55,290 nucleotides of DNA from Ruminococcoides sp052118065 (GCA_052118065.1 JBQKHY010000015.1:1-55290); one strand, 5' to 3'. Shown: positions 7,986-17,847, numbered from the stretch's first letter. The notes: generated from the sequence alone by a model not told the origin. Made by a program: numbers and translations.

Positions 7986-9602
7986 ATGAAAAAATTAGTT
8001 GCACTGTTTATGGTGTTGGTAGTTGCTTCAACTGCCGTAGTATTTTCAGGTTGTACTAAGTCAACAGAAGATTTAATGGAAAATGCAAAAGTTAATCTTC
8101 CTAAGGATAAGTACAACACTTATTATCAGATTTGGATTGGCTCATTCTGTGATTCAAATAATGATGGTATTGGCGATATTCAAGGTATTATCAGTAAGCT
8201 TGATTACATTAATGATGGTGATGACAGTACAGATACTGACCTTGGTTATACTGGTATTTGGCTAAGCCCAATGATGCCTTCACCATCATATCATAAGTAT
8301 GATGTTAAGGATTATTATAACATTGACCCTCAGTTCGGTACACTTGATGACTTTGACCAGTTAATCAAGGAATGTGACAAGCGTGGTATTGATGTTATTA
8401 TTGACTTTGTTCCTAACCATTGTTCAAATGAACATCCTTGGTTCAAGAAAGCTCTTAAAGAAGCTGAAAAAGGCAACTTTAATGGCTACGCAAAGTACTT
8501 TAACATTAAGAAATCTTCTGAAACTGAATCAGGTTATAACTGTGACCCTGATGATAGCAGTATTATTTATGAAAGCAATTTTAGTGACACAATGCCTGAA
8601 TGGAACTATGACTATGAAGGTACAAAAACTGAAATAGCTAAGGCTGCAAAATTCTGGATTGATAGGGGTGTAGCAGGTTTCAGACTTGACGCAGTTAGAT
8701 ACCTATACTTCAATGACTATGAAAAAAGTTCAGATACTCTAAAGTGGTTCTATGACACTTGTAAGAAAGAAAAGAACGACATTTATATGGTTGGTGAAGA
8801 CTGGTCATCAGATATGAACGAAGTTACTGCAATGTACAAATCCGGTATTGACAGTCTATTTGCTTTCCCATTTGGTGATATTAGTGGTAAGTTCTTAGTT
8901 AGTGTTATTTCCGGTTCTATTAATGACTACACAGATACACTTCTAAGTTATGAAAAGAAAACTAAGGAAGCTAATAAGGACGCTATTAATGCTTACTTCT
9001 TAACTAACCACGATATGAGCCGTGTTGGTGACTCACTAACTGAGCTATATCAGAAGAAGATGGCTGCTGCCCTTTATATGACAGCACCGGGTAATGCTTT
9101 CACATACTATGGTGAAGAGCTAGGTATGGAAACATATGATGAGGGTGATGATCCTGCAAAGAGAACTGCTATGATTTGGGATAGTGATAACCTTCCAAAT
9201 GTTACTGCTAATGGTATTGACAGAGTTGAAGACAATACTGATGGTGGTGGCGTAAAGCAGCAGGATAAGAATAAGGATAGCCTACTGAACTTCTACAAAA
9301 AGCTAATCAAACTTAGAAACTGCCACCCTGGCATTGCAAGAGGCGAAATCTCTGCTTTACCTGATGATTTTGATGGTGGTACAGGTGTAGGTGGTTACTA
9401 CCTAACATACAAAAACGAAAAGTATCTTGTACTTCACAACCTAGATACTGAAAAGCACAATTTTGAAATCACAGACAAACTAATTGATGATGACTACAAA
9501 ATTGCCGGTATGTTTAGTGCAAAGAGTGGTAAGGTGTCAATCGAGAAAAATGTACTAACTTTACCTGCTTATAGCACAATCGTTTTACATTCAACAAAAT
9601 AA
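7986..9602 (+). CDS. Surface GH13 alpha-amylase lipoprotein
   Basis: A 538-residue glycoside hydrolase of family GH13, which cleaves alpha-1,4 (or alpha-1,6) glucosidic bonds in starch and maltodextrins. A lipoprotein signal peptide ends at C23 (FSGC), so the enzyme is tethered outside. The conserved regions are DFVPNH, GFRLDAVRY with nucleophile D235, VGEDW with acid/base E271, and NHD with D343. A C-terminal all-beta domain follows. Start ATG 7986 has AAGGAG six bases upstream; a longer in-frame start would disrupt the signal peptide. It sits just after malEFG but has its own promoter. It probably produces short oligosaccharides for MalEFG; exact specificity (amylase, neopullulanase) cannot be read from sequence alone. 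Confidence 0.9.
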   Translation: MKKLVALFMVLVVASTAVVFSGCTKSTEDLMENAKVNLPKDKYNTYYQIWIGSFCDSNNDGIGDIQGIISKLDYINDGDDSTDTDLGYTGIWLSPMMPSPSYHKYDVKDYYNIDPQFGTLDDFDQLIKECDKRGIDVIIDFVPNHCSNEHPWFKKALKEAEKGNFNGYAKYFNIKKSSETESGYNCDPDDSSIIYESNFSDTMPEWNYDYEGTKTEIAKAAKFWIDRGVAGFRLDAVRYLYFNDYEKSSDTLKWFYDTCKKEKNDIYMVGEDWSSDMNEVTAMYKSGIDSLFAFPFGDISGKFLVSVISGSINDYTDTLLSYEKKTKEANKDAINAYFLTNHDMSRVGDSLTELYQKKMAAALYMTAPGNAFTYYGEELGMETYDEGDDPAKRTAMIWDSDNLPNVTANGIDRVEDNTDGGGVKQQDKNKDSLLNFYKKLIKLRNCHPGIARGEISALPDDFDGGTGVGGYYLTYKNEKYLVLHNLDTEKHNFEITDKLIDDDYKIAGMFSAKSGKVSIEKNVLTLPAYSTIVLHSTK

Positions 9603-9633
9603 TTTTTTCTACCGATATAACGGTAAAAATGAG

Positions 9634-9666
9634 GAAAGCTCTCGACAATGGGAGCTTTCTTTTTTT
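9634..9666 (+). terminator. Terminator after GH13 lipoprotein
   Basis: GAAAGCTC / GAGCTTTC stem closed by a ~10-nt loop, then a run of T. A smaller hairpin ACCG/CGGT precedes it at about 9611-9624. Confidence 0.88.
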
Positions 9667-9712
9667 ATTCTACAAAGTAAAGGAAAACAAACTAAAAAGG
9701 TACATTCACATT

Positions 9713-9745
9713 GTGACAAAACTGTTGTGGGCAACTGACTATAAT
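9713..9745 (+). promoter_or_regulatory. Candidate spoIIE promoter with 21-bp spacer
   Basis: GTGACA (9713-9718) and a perfect TATAAT (9740-9745) are separated by 21 bp. No good -35 lies at 17 bp. Spo0A-activated sigma-A promoters such as B. subtilis spoIIE and spoIIG have unusually long spacers of this kind, so this fits, but it is a single observation. Confidence 0.45.
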
Positions 9746-9803
9746 AAAAACACAATATCAAGGATATGAAATTACCCTTATTAATATGACAGGATGTGTA
9801 AAA

Positions 9804-12125
9804 ATGACAGCAGTTAAAAAGTTACTTTCCGGTAGGTGGAATGACTTTAAAGAAAGTTCAACAGGAAGAAATATTTTGATGCAAAGCATATATTTTTTGT
9901 GTGGTGTGTTAATTTCAAGAGGTGCAGTTTTTGGGCAACTTTCTCCTTTTGGTGCTGCTTATGTTGCCTCGGTTCCTTATAGAAATCTTATAACTTCAAT
10001 GCTTGGTACAATTTTCGGTTATGTTGTGCTTGATCCGGAAAATTGTTTTAGATACATAGCAATTGTAGTTGCTATCGGTGCTATTCGTTTTGTTGCAAAT
10101 GATATTAAGAATATCAGTAAAAGCACTGCGTTCCCATCAATGGTAGCTTTCTTACCTGTATTTGCAACAGGTATTGCACTGCTATTTTCCGATACTTCTC
10201 AGTTAAGTTCATTTGCACTTTGTACAGTTGAAGCCTTAATTTCAGCATCAGGTGCATTTTTCCTAGATAGGGCAATTTGTCTTTGCTCCTCAAGAAGAAA
10301 TTTAACTTCATTTACTCAGCAAGAACTTTCTTGCATAGTAATGTCTGGTTGTATTCTTTTACTTGCACTTGGTGGACTTGGCATTGGTGAATTTTCCTTT
10401 GGCAGAGCATTAGCAGTTGTGGTTGTACTTCTTTGTGCTAAGTTTGGTGGTGTTGCCGGTGGTACAATCGGCGGTATTTCTACAGGTGTTGTGTTTTCAC
10501 TAAGTTCACTTTCACTTAGCTTTTTGTGTGGTGGCTTTGGTTTTGGGGGACTTATGGCAGGGCTTTTCTCATCTACAGGAAAGATTGGTACAGCAGTTGC
10601 TTTTATATTGTCAAATATAATAATGTCCTTTTCATCAGGTGATAAGGACTTGATTTTTGCTTTAGCAGTAGAATCTGTTTTTGGTGCAGGGTTATTCTTT
10701 ATGATACCTAATTCAGTAGGCAATGTTGTGTCGGCTTTATTTTCTCCTTGTGATGATGTAAATAGTGGTATTGCTTTAAAAGAGAATGTTATCAGTAGGC
10801 TTAATTTTTCATCAAAAGCCTTGAAGGATGTTTCTTCTTGTGTTACAAGAGTTTCTGACAAAATGAGAGAAATGAATGTTGATTCTTTTCCTGATGTTTA
10901 CTTAAATGCTAAAGCAAATGTTTGTTCAAGTTGTGGAATGAGAGTGTTTTGTTGGGAAAGAGAGAAAGGTGTTTCTGAGGATGATTTTAACCGACTTACA
11001 GAAAATTTAAAGAAAAATTGCCACATTACTGTTGATGATATTGATGCATTGTTTGTTAAGAAATGTTGTAGAAAATCTGAACTAAGTACAGCAATAAATC
11101 GGTATTATCAGTCCTACCTTATGAGTATGGAAAGTATGAGGAGAATTGATACTATCAGAGGTGGTCTTGCCGGTCAGTTTGGTGGACTTTCCGACATACT
11201 GAAAGATATGGCAGATGAATTTTCTAAGACAGATGTATGTGACTTAGACAGTAGTGAGAAGATTTCCTATATGCTAAGGCAATATAACCTTATTCCTATA
11301 CTTTGCAATTGTAGGATTATGGATAGTGAAATGACAGTAGAAATGGAACTTTCCGATAGAAGTAAAGGCTCCATTAAAAAGTCTGTACTTAGGAGAGAAG
11401 TTGAGAAGTGTTGTGGCAGAAGATTTCTTGATCCGGTAACTACTATTGCTCAAGATAGAGTGAGAGTTGTGCTAAACGAAAGACCACTGTATGAAACAGA
11501 AGTCGGTTCATATCAGCATATTGCTAACAATGGCAGAATGTGTGGTGACAGTATAGTATGTTTTAATGATGATAAAGGTAACTTTGTTTCCCTAATCAGT
11601 GATGGTATGGGTACAGGTGGCAGAGCAGCAGTTGACTCTATGATGACAGTAAATCTAATGGAAAAGTTAGTTAAATCAGGACTTTCATTTGACTGTGCTT
11701 TAGGACTGACAAATTCAGCATTGATGGTAAAAAGTCAAGAAGAAAGTTTGGCTACAGTTGATGTTTCTTCAATCAATCTATTTACAGGAAGAACAGAATT
11801 TCTGAAAGCCGGTGCACCTTATACATATGTGAAAAAGAAAGGTAGGGTGATGCGAAAAGAAATACCATCAATTCCGGCAGGTATATTAAATGAAGTGTAT
11901 TTTACAAAAGAGGAAACCACCCTTTCCGGAGAGGATATGATTGTTATGTTAAGTGATGGAGCCATTATGGGTGATGATAAATGGCTACTAAGTTTGATAA
12001 AATCTTGGAATAAAGGTAGCTGTCAGGAACTTGCCGAAGCAGTTGTTGAAGAAGCTATGCGACATAATGAAGGTATAAAGGATGATGATATAACTGTACT
12101 TGCAGTAAGGTTAAAGGATAATTAA
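9804..12125 (+). CDS. spoIIE: Stage II sporulation protein E (SpoIIE phosphatase)
   Basis: A 773-residue membrane-bound PP2C-type phosphatase. The first ~300 residues carry about ten hydrophobic helices. A cysteine-containing middle region follows, and the C-terminal ~220 residues are the phosphatase, with SDGMGTGGRAA, LSDGA and DDDITVLAVR supplying the metal-binding aspartates. In spore formers SpoIIE sits at the polar septum and dephosphorylates SpoIIAA, releasing sigma-F in the forespore. ATG 9804 with AGGATG upstream is preferred; ATG 9786 is in frame with a poor ribosome-binding site. The gene stands alone between a GH13 gene and a convergent glycosyltransferase. It is strong evidence that the lineage sporulates or recently did. 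Confidence 0.93.
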   Translation: MTAVKKLLSGRWNDFKESSTGRNILMQSIYFLCGVLISRGAVFGQLSPFGAAYVASVPYRNLITSMLGTIFGYVVLDPENCFRYIAIVVAIGAIRFVANDIKNISKSTAFPSMVAFLPVFATGIALLFSDTSQLSSFALCTVEALISASGAFFLDRAICLCSSRRNLTSFTQQELSCIVMSGCILLLALGGLGIGEFSFGRALAVVVVLLCAKFGGVAGGTIGGISTGVVFSLSSLSLSFLCGGFGFGGLMAGLFSSTGKIGTAVAFILSNIIMSFSSGDKDLIFALAVESVFGAGLFFMIPNSVGNVVSALFSPCDDVNSGIALKENVISRLNFSSKALKDVSSCVTRVSDKMREMNVDSFPDVYLNAKANVCSSCGMRVFCWEREKGVSEDDFNRLTENLKKNCHITVDDIDALFVKKCCRKSELSTAINRYYQSYLMSMESMRRIDTIRGGLAGQFGGLSDILKDMADEFSKTDVCDLDSSEKISYMLRQYNLIPILCNCRIMDSEMTVEMELSDRSKGSIKKSVLRREVEKCCGRRFLDPVTTIAQDRVRVVLNERPLYETEVGSYQHIANNGRMCGDSIVCFNDDKGNFVSLISDGMGTGGRAAVDSMMTVNLMEKLVKSGLSFDCALGLTNSALMVKSQEESLATVDVSSINLFTGRTEFLKAGAPYTYVKKKGRVMRKEIPSIPAGILNEVYFTKEETTLSGEDMIVMLSDGAIMGDDKWLLSLIKSWNKGSCQELAEAVVEEAMRHNEGIKDDDITVLAVRLKDN

Positions 12126-12134
12126 TTAAAAAAT

Positions 12135-12160
12135 AAAAGTCACATAAAAATGTGACTTTT
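12135..12160. terminator. Bidirectional terminator
   Basis: AAAAGTCACAT / ATGTGACTTTT with an AAAA loop, flanked by A and T runs. It serves spoIIE and the convergent glycosyltransferase gene. Confidence 0.88.
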
Positions 12161-12164
12161 ACAG

Positions 12165-13325
12165 TTAGTTATTAGATTGATGAAGTTTTTCTTCAAGTAG
12201 TCTGTAAATGTTTTGACTGCTATTTTCTTTCTTGAAGATATGTATGTTGTTACGCATCATTTCAAGCTCTTGGTCATTTGCGATAAATTCATTTAGCTGA
12301 TGTATTCCTTCTCTGCCTTTTCTAAGGGTAAAGGCTAGGTTATGCCTTTTTAAGAACTCAGCATTGTCCTTTTCTTGACCGTCATAAGAACGGAAAATTG
12401 CCATAGGTAGTTCTTTGACCATAGCTTCCGATACAGTAAGACCACCCGGCTTAGTGATGATTAAATCACTGGCACTCATATAGTCCTCAATGTTGTCAAC
12501 AAAGTAACATAGCTTTGTTGGAATAGTGATTTTAACTGTTGGTTCTTTTTTGTTCTTAATAACGCCACTTCTCACAATATGACGGAATGTTCTAAACAAC
12601 TTTTCGTTTTTACCGGTAACAACAATCAATTGATAATCACTAGGGTACTTGTTTAGGTTCTTGTATATTTCAAGAATATTGGTAACACCAAAAGAACCTG
12701 CCATCATCAGTACAGTTTTCTTGTGAGGGGAAAGTCCCAGCTTTTCCCTCATAGCGTACTTATCACAATGCTTGTAGAACTCCTCATAAATGGGAATACC
12801 CAAAGGATAGATAATAGAGCAGTCAACATTGTATTGGTCTCTAAGTTGATGAACAATATCATTGTTAGCTACAATATAAGCATCTACAAGGTCATTAATA
12901 TATGCAGCATGAGCAGCATAGTCTGTAACAATGCTAAATAGCAGAGCATTTGTACGACCTTTCTTTTTAAGGGCAGACACCATTTCTGTACAAAAAGCAT
13001 GACAACTGATTACACAATCAGGCTTGAATTTATCAAATAGCTTTCCTAACTTTCTTGAGTAAAAAGAAGCAATACCATGAACTGCCTTGTCAAGGAAAGA
13101 AACCTTGTCAGCAGAGTTATATATTTTACCGTAAAGTCTGGGAGTTTTGTTTGCAAAGAATAAGTAACCTTTGGTAACAATCCAATGTAAAAACTTAGAA
13201 CTGTACATTAAGGCATCTTCAATAACAACCTCATTACCTTCAACATTTTCTATTGTTTTTTTCAGAGCAAGACTGGCTCTGTGATGACCTCCACCGGTGT
13301 CGGTCAGTAATATTAAAACTTTCAT
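12165..13325 (-). CDS. MGDG-synthase-like glycosyltransferase (UgtP type)
   Basis: 386 residues with GT-B architecture. The N-terminal half has the MGDG-synthase signature GGGHHRASLAL and the C-terminal half carries the nucleotide-sugar site (KPGGLTVSEAM). Relatives (UgtP/YpfP and plant MGD) transfer glucose or galactose onto diacylglycerol at the inner face of the membrane, making glycolipids that can anchor lipoteichoic acid. The start at 13325 is chosen because GGTGA lies 5 bases before it and the conserved domain begins at once. In-frame ATG 13337 and GTG 13352 are possible. Single gene. The acceptor lipid is inferred from family. Confidence 0.82.
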   Translation of the reverse strand: MKVLILLTDTGGGHHRASLALKKTIENVEGNEVVIEDALMYSSKFLHWIVTKGYLFFANKTPRLYGKIYNSADKVSFLDKAVHGIASFYSRKLGKLFDKFKPDCVISCHAFCTEMVSALKKKGRTNALLFSIVTDYAAHAAYINDLVDAYIVANNDIVHQLRDQYNVDCSIIYPLGIPIYEEFYKHCDKYAMREKLGLSPHKKTVLMMAGSFGVTNILEIYKNLNKYPSDYQLIVVTGKNEKLFRTFRHIVRSGVIKNKKEPTVKITIPTKLCYFVDNIEDYMSASDLIITKPGGLTVSEAMVKELPMAIFRSYDGQEKDNAEFLKRHNLAFTLRKGREGIHQLNEFIANDQELEMMRNNIHIFKKENSSQNIYRLLEEKLHQSNN

Positions 13326-13611
13326 TTTATTCACCATATAAATTTCTAACACTAATTATATAAAAAAATATCGGACTTTTCAACAAAACTACAATAATGA
13401 TACTTCTTTTTATATAAATAATTTGTCATTATATGTAACTTCCCTAAAAACTAATGTTTTAGCCAATATATCTTTGTCATTAATTCGACAAAAAGTTACA
13501 AGGTTGTCACTTTAATTTTTCGGTTTATTGTAGTATTCTTATAAGTAGGACATTATACGATTATTAAGAAATGATTAAGAGAAAGAGAATATGTAAGAAG
13601 GAGAGTTTTCT

Positions 13612-15435
13612 GTGAGTAGAGATATTGATGAACTAAATTATCTTGCTGATTTAGAAGATGATGACAACTTTGAACCATCTGACTATAATACACAAGATAT
13701 GCGTAATATAAATGAAAAAGTAAATCGTATTCTTTATGGTAAGAACGATGAACAGACTAAAAATAAAAAGTCGGAAAATAAAGACTCTGACCAAGTAGAT
13801 ATTAGCAAAAAGGCAACAAAGTCTGAACATAAAGAAGAAAAGAAACCTGAACACAAAGAGAAAAAGTCAGAACATAAAGAGAAAAAAGAAAATAAAAAGC
13901 CGGAAGAAAAGAAAGAAACAAAGCCTTCTAACAGTAATCCTACCGAAGAATTAGTTGATATAACTAAAGCTCCTGAAATAGTTGATGATGTAGAAGAACC
14001 AAAGAAACCTAAGAACAAAAAGGCTATTGTAGGTTCAATTATCGGTGCAGCAGTTGTACTTTGTGTTGTATTGGTATTTGTAGTTCAAGGTGTTGTTTCT
14101 CCAAGCAACAATAATGCACAACAGGAAACAACTACTTCCGAAACAAAGCCAACTGTAGTTATTACAAATGACAAAGGTGAGTTTGTATTTGCAAAGGGCA
14201 CTAAGGTTTCCGGTGTAGATATTGGTGGCTTAACAGTAGTACAGGCTAGAATTCTTCTAAAAAGTGAAGAAATTAAGTCTAGACCAAAGATGAACATTAC
14301 AGTTAATGTTGATGGCAAAGAAACAACATATACTGAAGATGATTTCACTTTTAAGTATGATACTTCTACTGTTCTTGATGATGAAAAGATTATCTCAAAG
14401 AGAATGGCTGACGGTACAATTTATCCAACAACAACTGATAGCAACGGTAATGAGTATGCTAAAGAACAGGTAATGGAGATTTCTGCCAGTCTAAATCAGT
14501 CATCAGTTGATAAGCTAATTAATAAGATTTATAAAAAATATAATGTAAAAGCAGAGGATGCAAAGGTAACTAAGTTTAACCCTAATTCAAGTCCTATGTT
14601 TACCTATGCAGAAGGTAAGTCAGGTCTTGAAGTAGATAAAGATGATTTACAGTCACAGATTAATTCAATTATCGAAAAAGGCAATGCTTCCGGTACATAT
14701 ACAGGTACAGTAACATTAACAAGAAATGCTACTCAGCCTAAGTATGATGTTGCATTCCTAAAGAAAAATATGCAGTTACTTGCTGCTTGGGAAACATATT
14801 CAACAAATGATGCTAACGGTAATCAGAATATGAAAGTTTCTTTAAAGGCTTGTAACGGCAGTATTATTGATCCGGGTGAAACTTGGTCATTTAACGGTTG
14901 CACAGGTAACAGTAACGATACTTCTCTAGGTTATGCATCAGCAGGTGTTATTGTTGACGGTGACTTTACTGATGGTGTTGGTGGTGGTATCTGCCAGTCC
15001 AGTACAACAATCTATAACGCAGCAGTAAGAAGTAACTTAACTATTGCAGAGCGTTCACCTCATACTTATCCATCAGCATATGCTAAGAGTGGTTTTGACG
15101 CTGCTATTGACTATGGTAACCTTGACCTAAAGCTAAAGAACGATTCTAAGTATCAAGTATTCCTAGCTTGTTATATGGAGGGAACAACTCTCCATGCAGC
15201 ATTCTATGGTATTAAGGATGATTCCTATGATGTAATTGATACATATAGTGAAAACTATGATATTCAGTCATCTTACTATAGAGCAAGATCATATAGAATT
15301 TATAAGGATAGCAAGGGTAAAGAAATCAGCAGAGAAGAATTGCCAAGTTCATATTATAGTTTAGAGAACGGTGCATCTGTTCAGACACCTGACAGTGGTG
15401 GTACAGACTATAAGCATGGTGGTCATGTAGAATAA
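13612..15435 (+). CDS. VanW-domain envelope protein with Lys/Glu-rich cytoplasmic tail
   Basis: 607 residues starting with GTG after a GGAGAG site. Residues 1-135 are charged and low in complexity, with several EHKEKK-like repeats. One membrane helix spans ~137-162. Residues ~195-370 hold two putative peptidoglycan-binding-4-type repeats (GTKVSGVDIGGLT begins the first). Residues ~390-535 are a VanW domain (GETWSFNGCTG, GGGICQSSTTIYNAA, RSPHTYP). VanW proteins occur beside vancomycin-resistance and cell-wall genes, but their reaction is not established. Orientation would be N-terminus inside, wall domains outside. It is a single gene with its own terminator. No van genes are present, so resistance is not implied. 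Confidence 0.85.
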   Translation: MSRDIDELNYLADLEDDDNFEPSDYNTQDMRNINEKVNRILYGKNDEQTKNKKSENKDSDQVDISKKATKSEHKEEKKPEHKEKKSEHKEKKENKKPEEKKETKPSNSNPTEELVDITKAPEIVDDVEEPKKPKNKKAIVGSIIGAAVVLCVVLVFVVQGVVSPSNNNAQQETTTSETKPTVVITNDKGEFVFAKGTKVSGVDIGGLTVVQARILLKSEEIKSRPKMNITVNVDGKETTYTEDDFTFKYDTSTVLDDEKIISKRMADGTIYPTTTDSNGNEYAKEQVMEISASLNQSSVDKLINKIYKKYNVKAEDAKVTKFNPNSSPMFTYAEGKSGLEVDKDDLQSQINSIIEKGNASGTYTGTVTLTRNATQPKYDVAFLKKNMQLLAAWETYSTNDANGNQNMKVSLKACNGSIIDPGETWSFNGCTGNSNDTSLGYASAGVIVDGDFTDGVGGGICQSSTTIYNAAVRSNLTIAERSPHTYPSAYAKSGFDAAIDYGNLDLKLKNDSKYQVFLACYMEGTTLHAAFYGIKDDSYDVIDTYSENYDIQSSYYRARSYRIYKDSKGKEISREELPSSYYSLENGASVQTPDSGGTDYKHGGHVE

Positions 15436-15450
15436 AATACAGTAAATTTT

Positions 15451-15480
15451 TAAGGGAGTCTTTACGACTCCCTTATTTTT
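15451..15480 (+). terminator. Terminator after VanW-domain gene
   Basis: TAAGGGAGTC / GACTCCCTTA hairpin with a 5-nt loop, then TTTTT. Confidence 0.9.
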
Positions 15481-15596
15481 ATGAACAACTTAACAGAATA
15501 TATTATTTTTGTTCACAGTCTTGTAATTTAGTTTGTGCTTTTTGCCTTATAAAACCCTCAATTCTTTGTTCAAAAACACAAAATAACTGAAAGGTA

Positions 15597-15625
15597 TTGT
15601 ACAAATTTATTCAATATGCTATAAT
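15597..15625 (+). promoter_or_regulatory. Promoter of the starch-binding dockerin gene
   Basis: TTGTAC, 17-bp spacer, TATAAT with TGC extended -10, about 30 bp before the start codon. Confidence 0.75.
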
Positions 15626-15654
15626 TATTTAGAGAAAATCTTTGGAGGTTAACT

Positions 15655-17847
15655 ATGAAACATATGAAAAGATATGTAAGCGTACTACTAACACTTGCAA
15701 TTATGCTAAGCTGTACATTAATCACAATGGGTTCAGTTTCAGCTGCTGAAGGTTCTAGAGCGTATTTTGATAATTCAAAGTACAACTGGGCACAGGTTTA
15801 TGTATATGCTTACGGTACAAAAGAAAATGCAAAATGGCCCGGTCAATTAATGGAAAAAGGTGCAGACGGTCTTTATTCTATTGATTTCCCAGCTACATAC
15901 AAATCTGAGAATGTAATTTTCAACAATGGTCTTGAAGAAGATGCAGGTAAAGAACAGTTCCCTAAAAATTCAGGTCTTAGCCTAAAGACAGGTGAATGTA
16001 AACTTTTAACTGCTGATTCTCAGTGGGTTAATTATGGTAAGATGGACGACCATGCTTATGGTTTTTCTTACACACCATCAGGTACTGCTTTCAGCAAGGA
16101 TTACATTGAAGTAAAACTTGGTCTAAAGGGTAGCAAGACAGGTTCTTATTCTATTGACGGTTCAGCTAAGAAAACTTATGCTAACGGTGATACAATTAAG
16201 ATCGGTGAAGGTAAAATCGGTAACAGTACAATTAAACTAACTCTTACAACTAAGGGTAGTGATGCTGTTGAAACAACTCAAGAATATACATTTAAGAAAA
16301 AATTTACATCAACAAAGACAACTTTCTCTGCTAAGTCAGATGGTCACACAACTGATGCAGAGGGTGGCTACTATGGTACAAACCCTAATATGCAATTAGG
16401 TAAGTATAAGAAAGTCACAGTTGATGGTAAGACAGATGATTGGGATAGCTCAATGATTATTGCTCAGGGTGTTGCAAACGATGACCCAAGAGTATATATG
16501 CCATCTTCAATGCACGAACAGCCTTGGGATGCATACGCACTATATGGTGCATGGGATGATGATAACCTATACTTTATGTGGGAAATGGCAAACACAACTT
16601 ATATTGTTTCACCAAGTGATAACTTTGCTGCATCAAACGAAGCAAGACCATGGAGAAACAGTATTCCAATGTACCTAGCACTTTCTATTGACCCTAACAA
16701 ACAGGCAACAGGTAAGGCAGTTGGTACAAAGAAAGACGGTTCTACATACACAAATCCATTTGTTTGGGGTTGTGACGGTGGTGTTGCAAAAGATGGTGGT
16801 ACATCATTCACAACACATATTGATACACTTGTAGCAATGGACTCAAACAACTCAAACGGTGGTGCATCAATCTTTAAGGCTGATACTAAGGATACTGATG
16901 GCACATATATGTTTAACTATGACACAAGAGTTCCTATCGGTGTTAATTCGTTCCAAGCTCAGGATAACCGAAACGGTTTCAAGATTAAGTATGCTAACGG
17001 TACAAAGAGCGATTCAATTATCGGTGTAAACGGTGCAAAGGGTAGCCGTAAACTTGGCGATAACCTTGACCCTAACTCAAACTGGGTTGATTTTAAGGAC
17101 CTTGGATATAAGTCAGAATATGGTTACATTTATGAAGTAGCTATTCCGCTAAAAACTCTAGGTATTGATAGAAACTATATCGAAACTAAGGGTATCGGTG
17201 CAATGCAGATTCTAACATACGGTACTTCAGGTATGGATACATTACCACATGACCCATCAATGCTAGACAGTGCAAATGCTGAATATAGCTATGACCCATC
17301 AACTTCTCATGAAAAGGAAGATATTGATAATATTACAGTACCACTAGCAAGAATGGGTGCTTTACTATCAGATACAGTTGTAAACGAAGCTCCTCTTGAA
17401 ATTAACTGTGGTGCAGATAAAAACTCAGGTCAAAGTGCCGGTACTGCAATTACTCTACAGTCAGAAGCTTATAACAATAAGGGTAATGTTTCTTATGAAT
17501 TCTATGTAAATAACGAAAAGCTAACTAACGCAACAACAAATACTGCTAAGTGGGCACCATCAAAGGATGGAAGTTATTCACTAAAGTTTGTTGCTAAGGA
17601 TTCTAACGGCAAGACTGTTGAGAAAACTATGGTATATACTGTTGGTGAAGCTAGTAGCGAAAAGCTATTAGGAGACGCTAATGGTGACGGTAAGGTAGAT
17701 GTTAAGGATGCAACATTAATTCAAAAGTATGTTGTTCTAATGGCAGATATTGCTCCTGAAAACTTAACAGTTGCCGACTATAACAAAGATGGTAGAATTG
17801 ATGTTAAGGATGCATCTGCTATCCAAAGGTCAGTACTTAACAAATAA
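15655..17847 (+). CDS. sas6: Secreted starch-binding dockerin protein, Sas6-like
   Basis: A 730-residue secreted protein with no catalytic domain. In order it has a signal peptide cut near residue 31 (SVSA-AEG), a CBM26-type starch-binding module (~33-118, AYFDNSKYNWAQVYVY), and an Ig-like domain (~140-215). A ~335-residue module (~238-572) follows that fits CBM74, then a second Ig-like domain (~575-665) and a type I dockerin (~668-730). The two dockerin calcium loops are DANGDGKVDVKD (674-685) and DYNKDGRIDVKD (708-719). This is the domain order reported for R. bromii Sas6, which binds granular starch and docks onto amylosome cohesins. Start ATG 15655 follows GGAGG. The CBM74 call rests on position and size as well as recalled family features. 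Confidence 0.85.
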   Translation: MKHMKRYVSVLLTLAIMLSCTLITMGSVSAAEGSRAYFDNSKYNWAQVYVYAYGTKENAKWPGQLMEKGADGLYSIDFPATYKSENVIFNNGLEEDAGKEQFPKNSGLSLKTGECKLLTADSQWVNYGKMDDHAYGFSYTPSGTAFSKDYIEVKLGLKGSKTGSYSIDGSAKKTYANGDTIKIGEGKIGNSTIKLTLTTKGSDAVETTQEYTFKKKFTSTKTTFSAKSDGHTTDAEGGYYGTNPNMQLGKYKKVTVDGKTDDWDSSMIIAQGVANDDPRVYMPSSMHEQPWDAYALYGAWDDDNLYFMWEMANTTYIVSPSDNFAASNEARPWRNSIPMYLALSIDPNKQATGKAVGTKKDGSTYTNPFVWGCDGGVAKDGGTSFTTHIDTLVAMDSNNSNGGASIFKADTKDTDGTYMFNYDTRVPIGVNSFQAQDNRNGFKIKYANGTKSDSIIGVNGAKGSRKLGDNLDPNSNWVDFKDLGYKSEYGYIYEVAIPLKTLGIDRNYIETKGIGAMQILTYGTSGMDTLPHDPSMLDSANAEYSYDPSTSHEKEDIDNITVPLARMGALLSDTVVNEAPLEINCGADKNSGQSAGTAITLQSEAYNNKGNVSYEFYVNNEKLTNATTNTAKWAPSKDGSYSLKFVAKDSNGKTVEKTMVYTVGEASSEKLLGDANGDGKVDVKDATLIQKYVVLMADIAPENLTVADYNKDGRIDVKDASAIQRSVLNK

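Noticed and set aside
10316..10861. 181-codon antisense frame within spoIIE
   Set aside because: It mirrors the membrane-helix codons of SpoIIE and has no plausible start signal; the sense frame is clearly genuine.
13612..15435. Vancomycin resistance gene
   Set aside because: VanW domains are common in wall proteins; no vanHAX or regulatory genes occur in the window.
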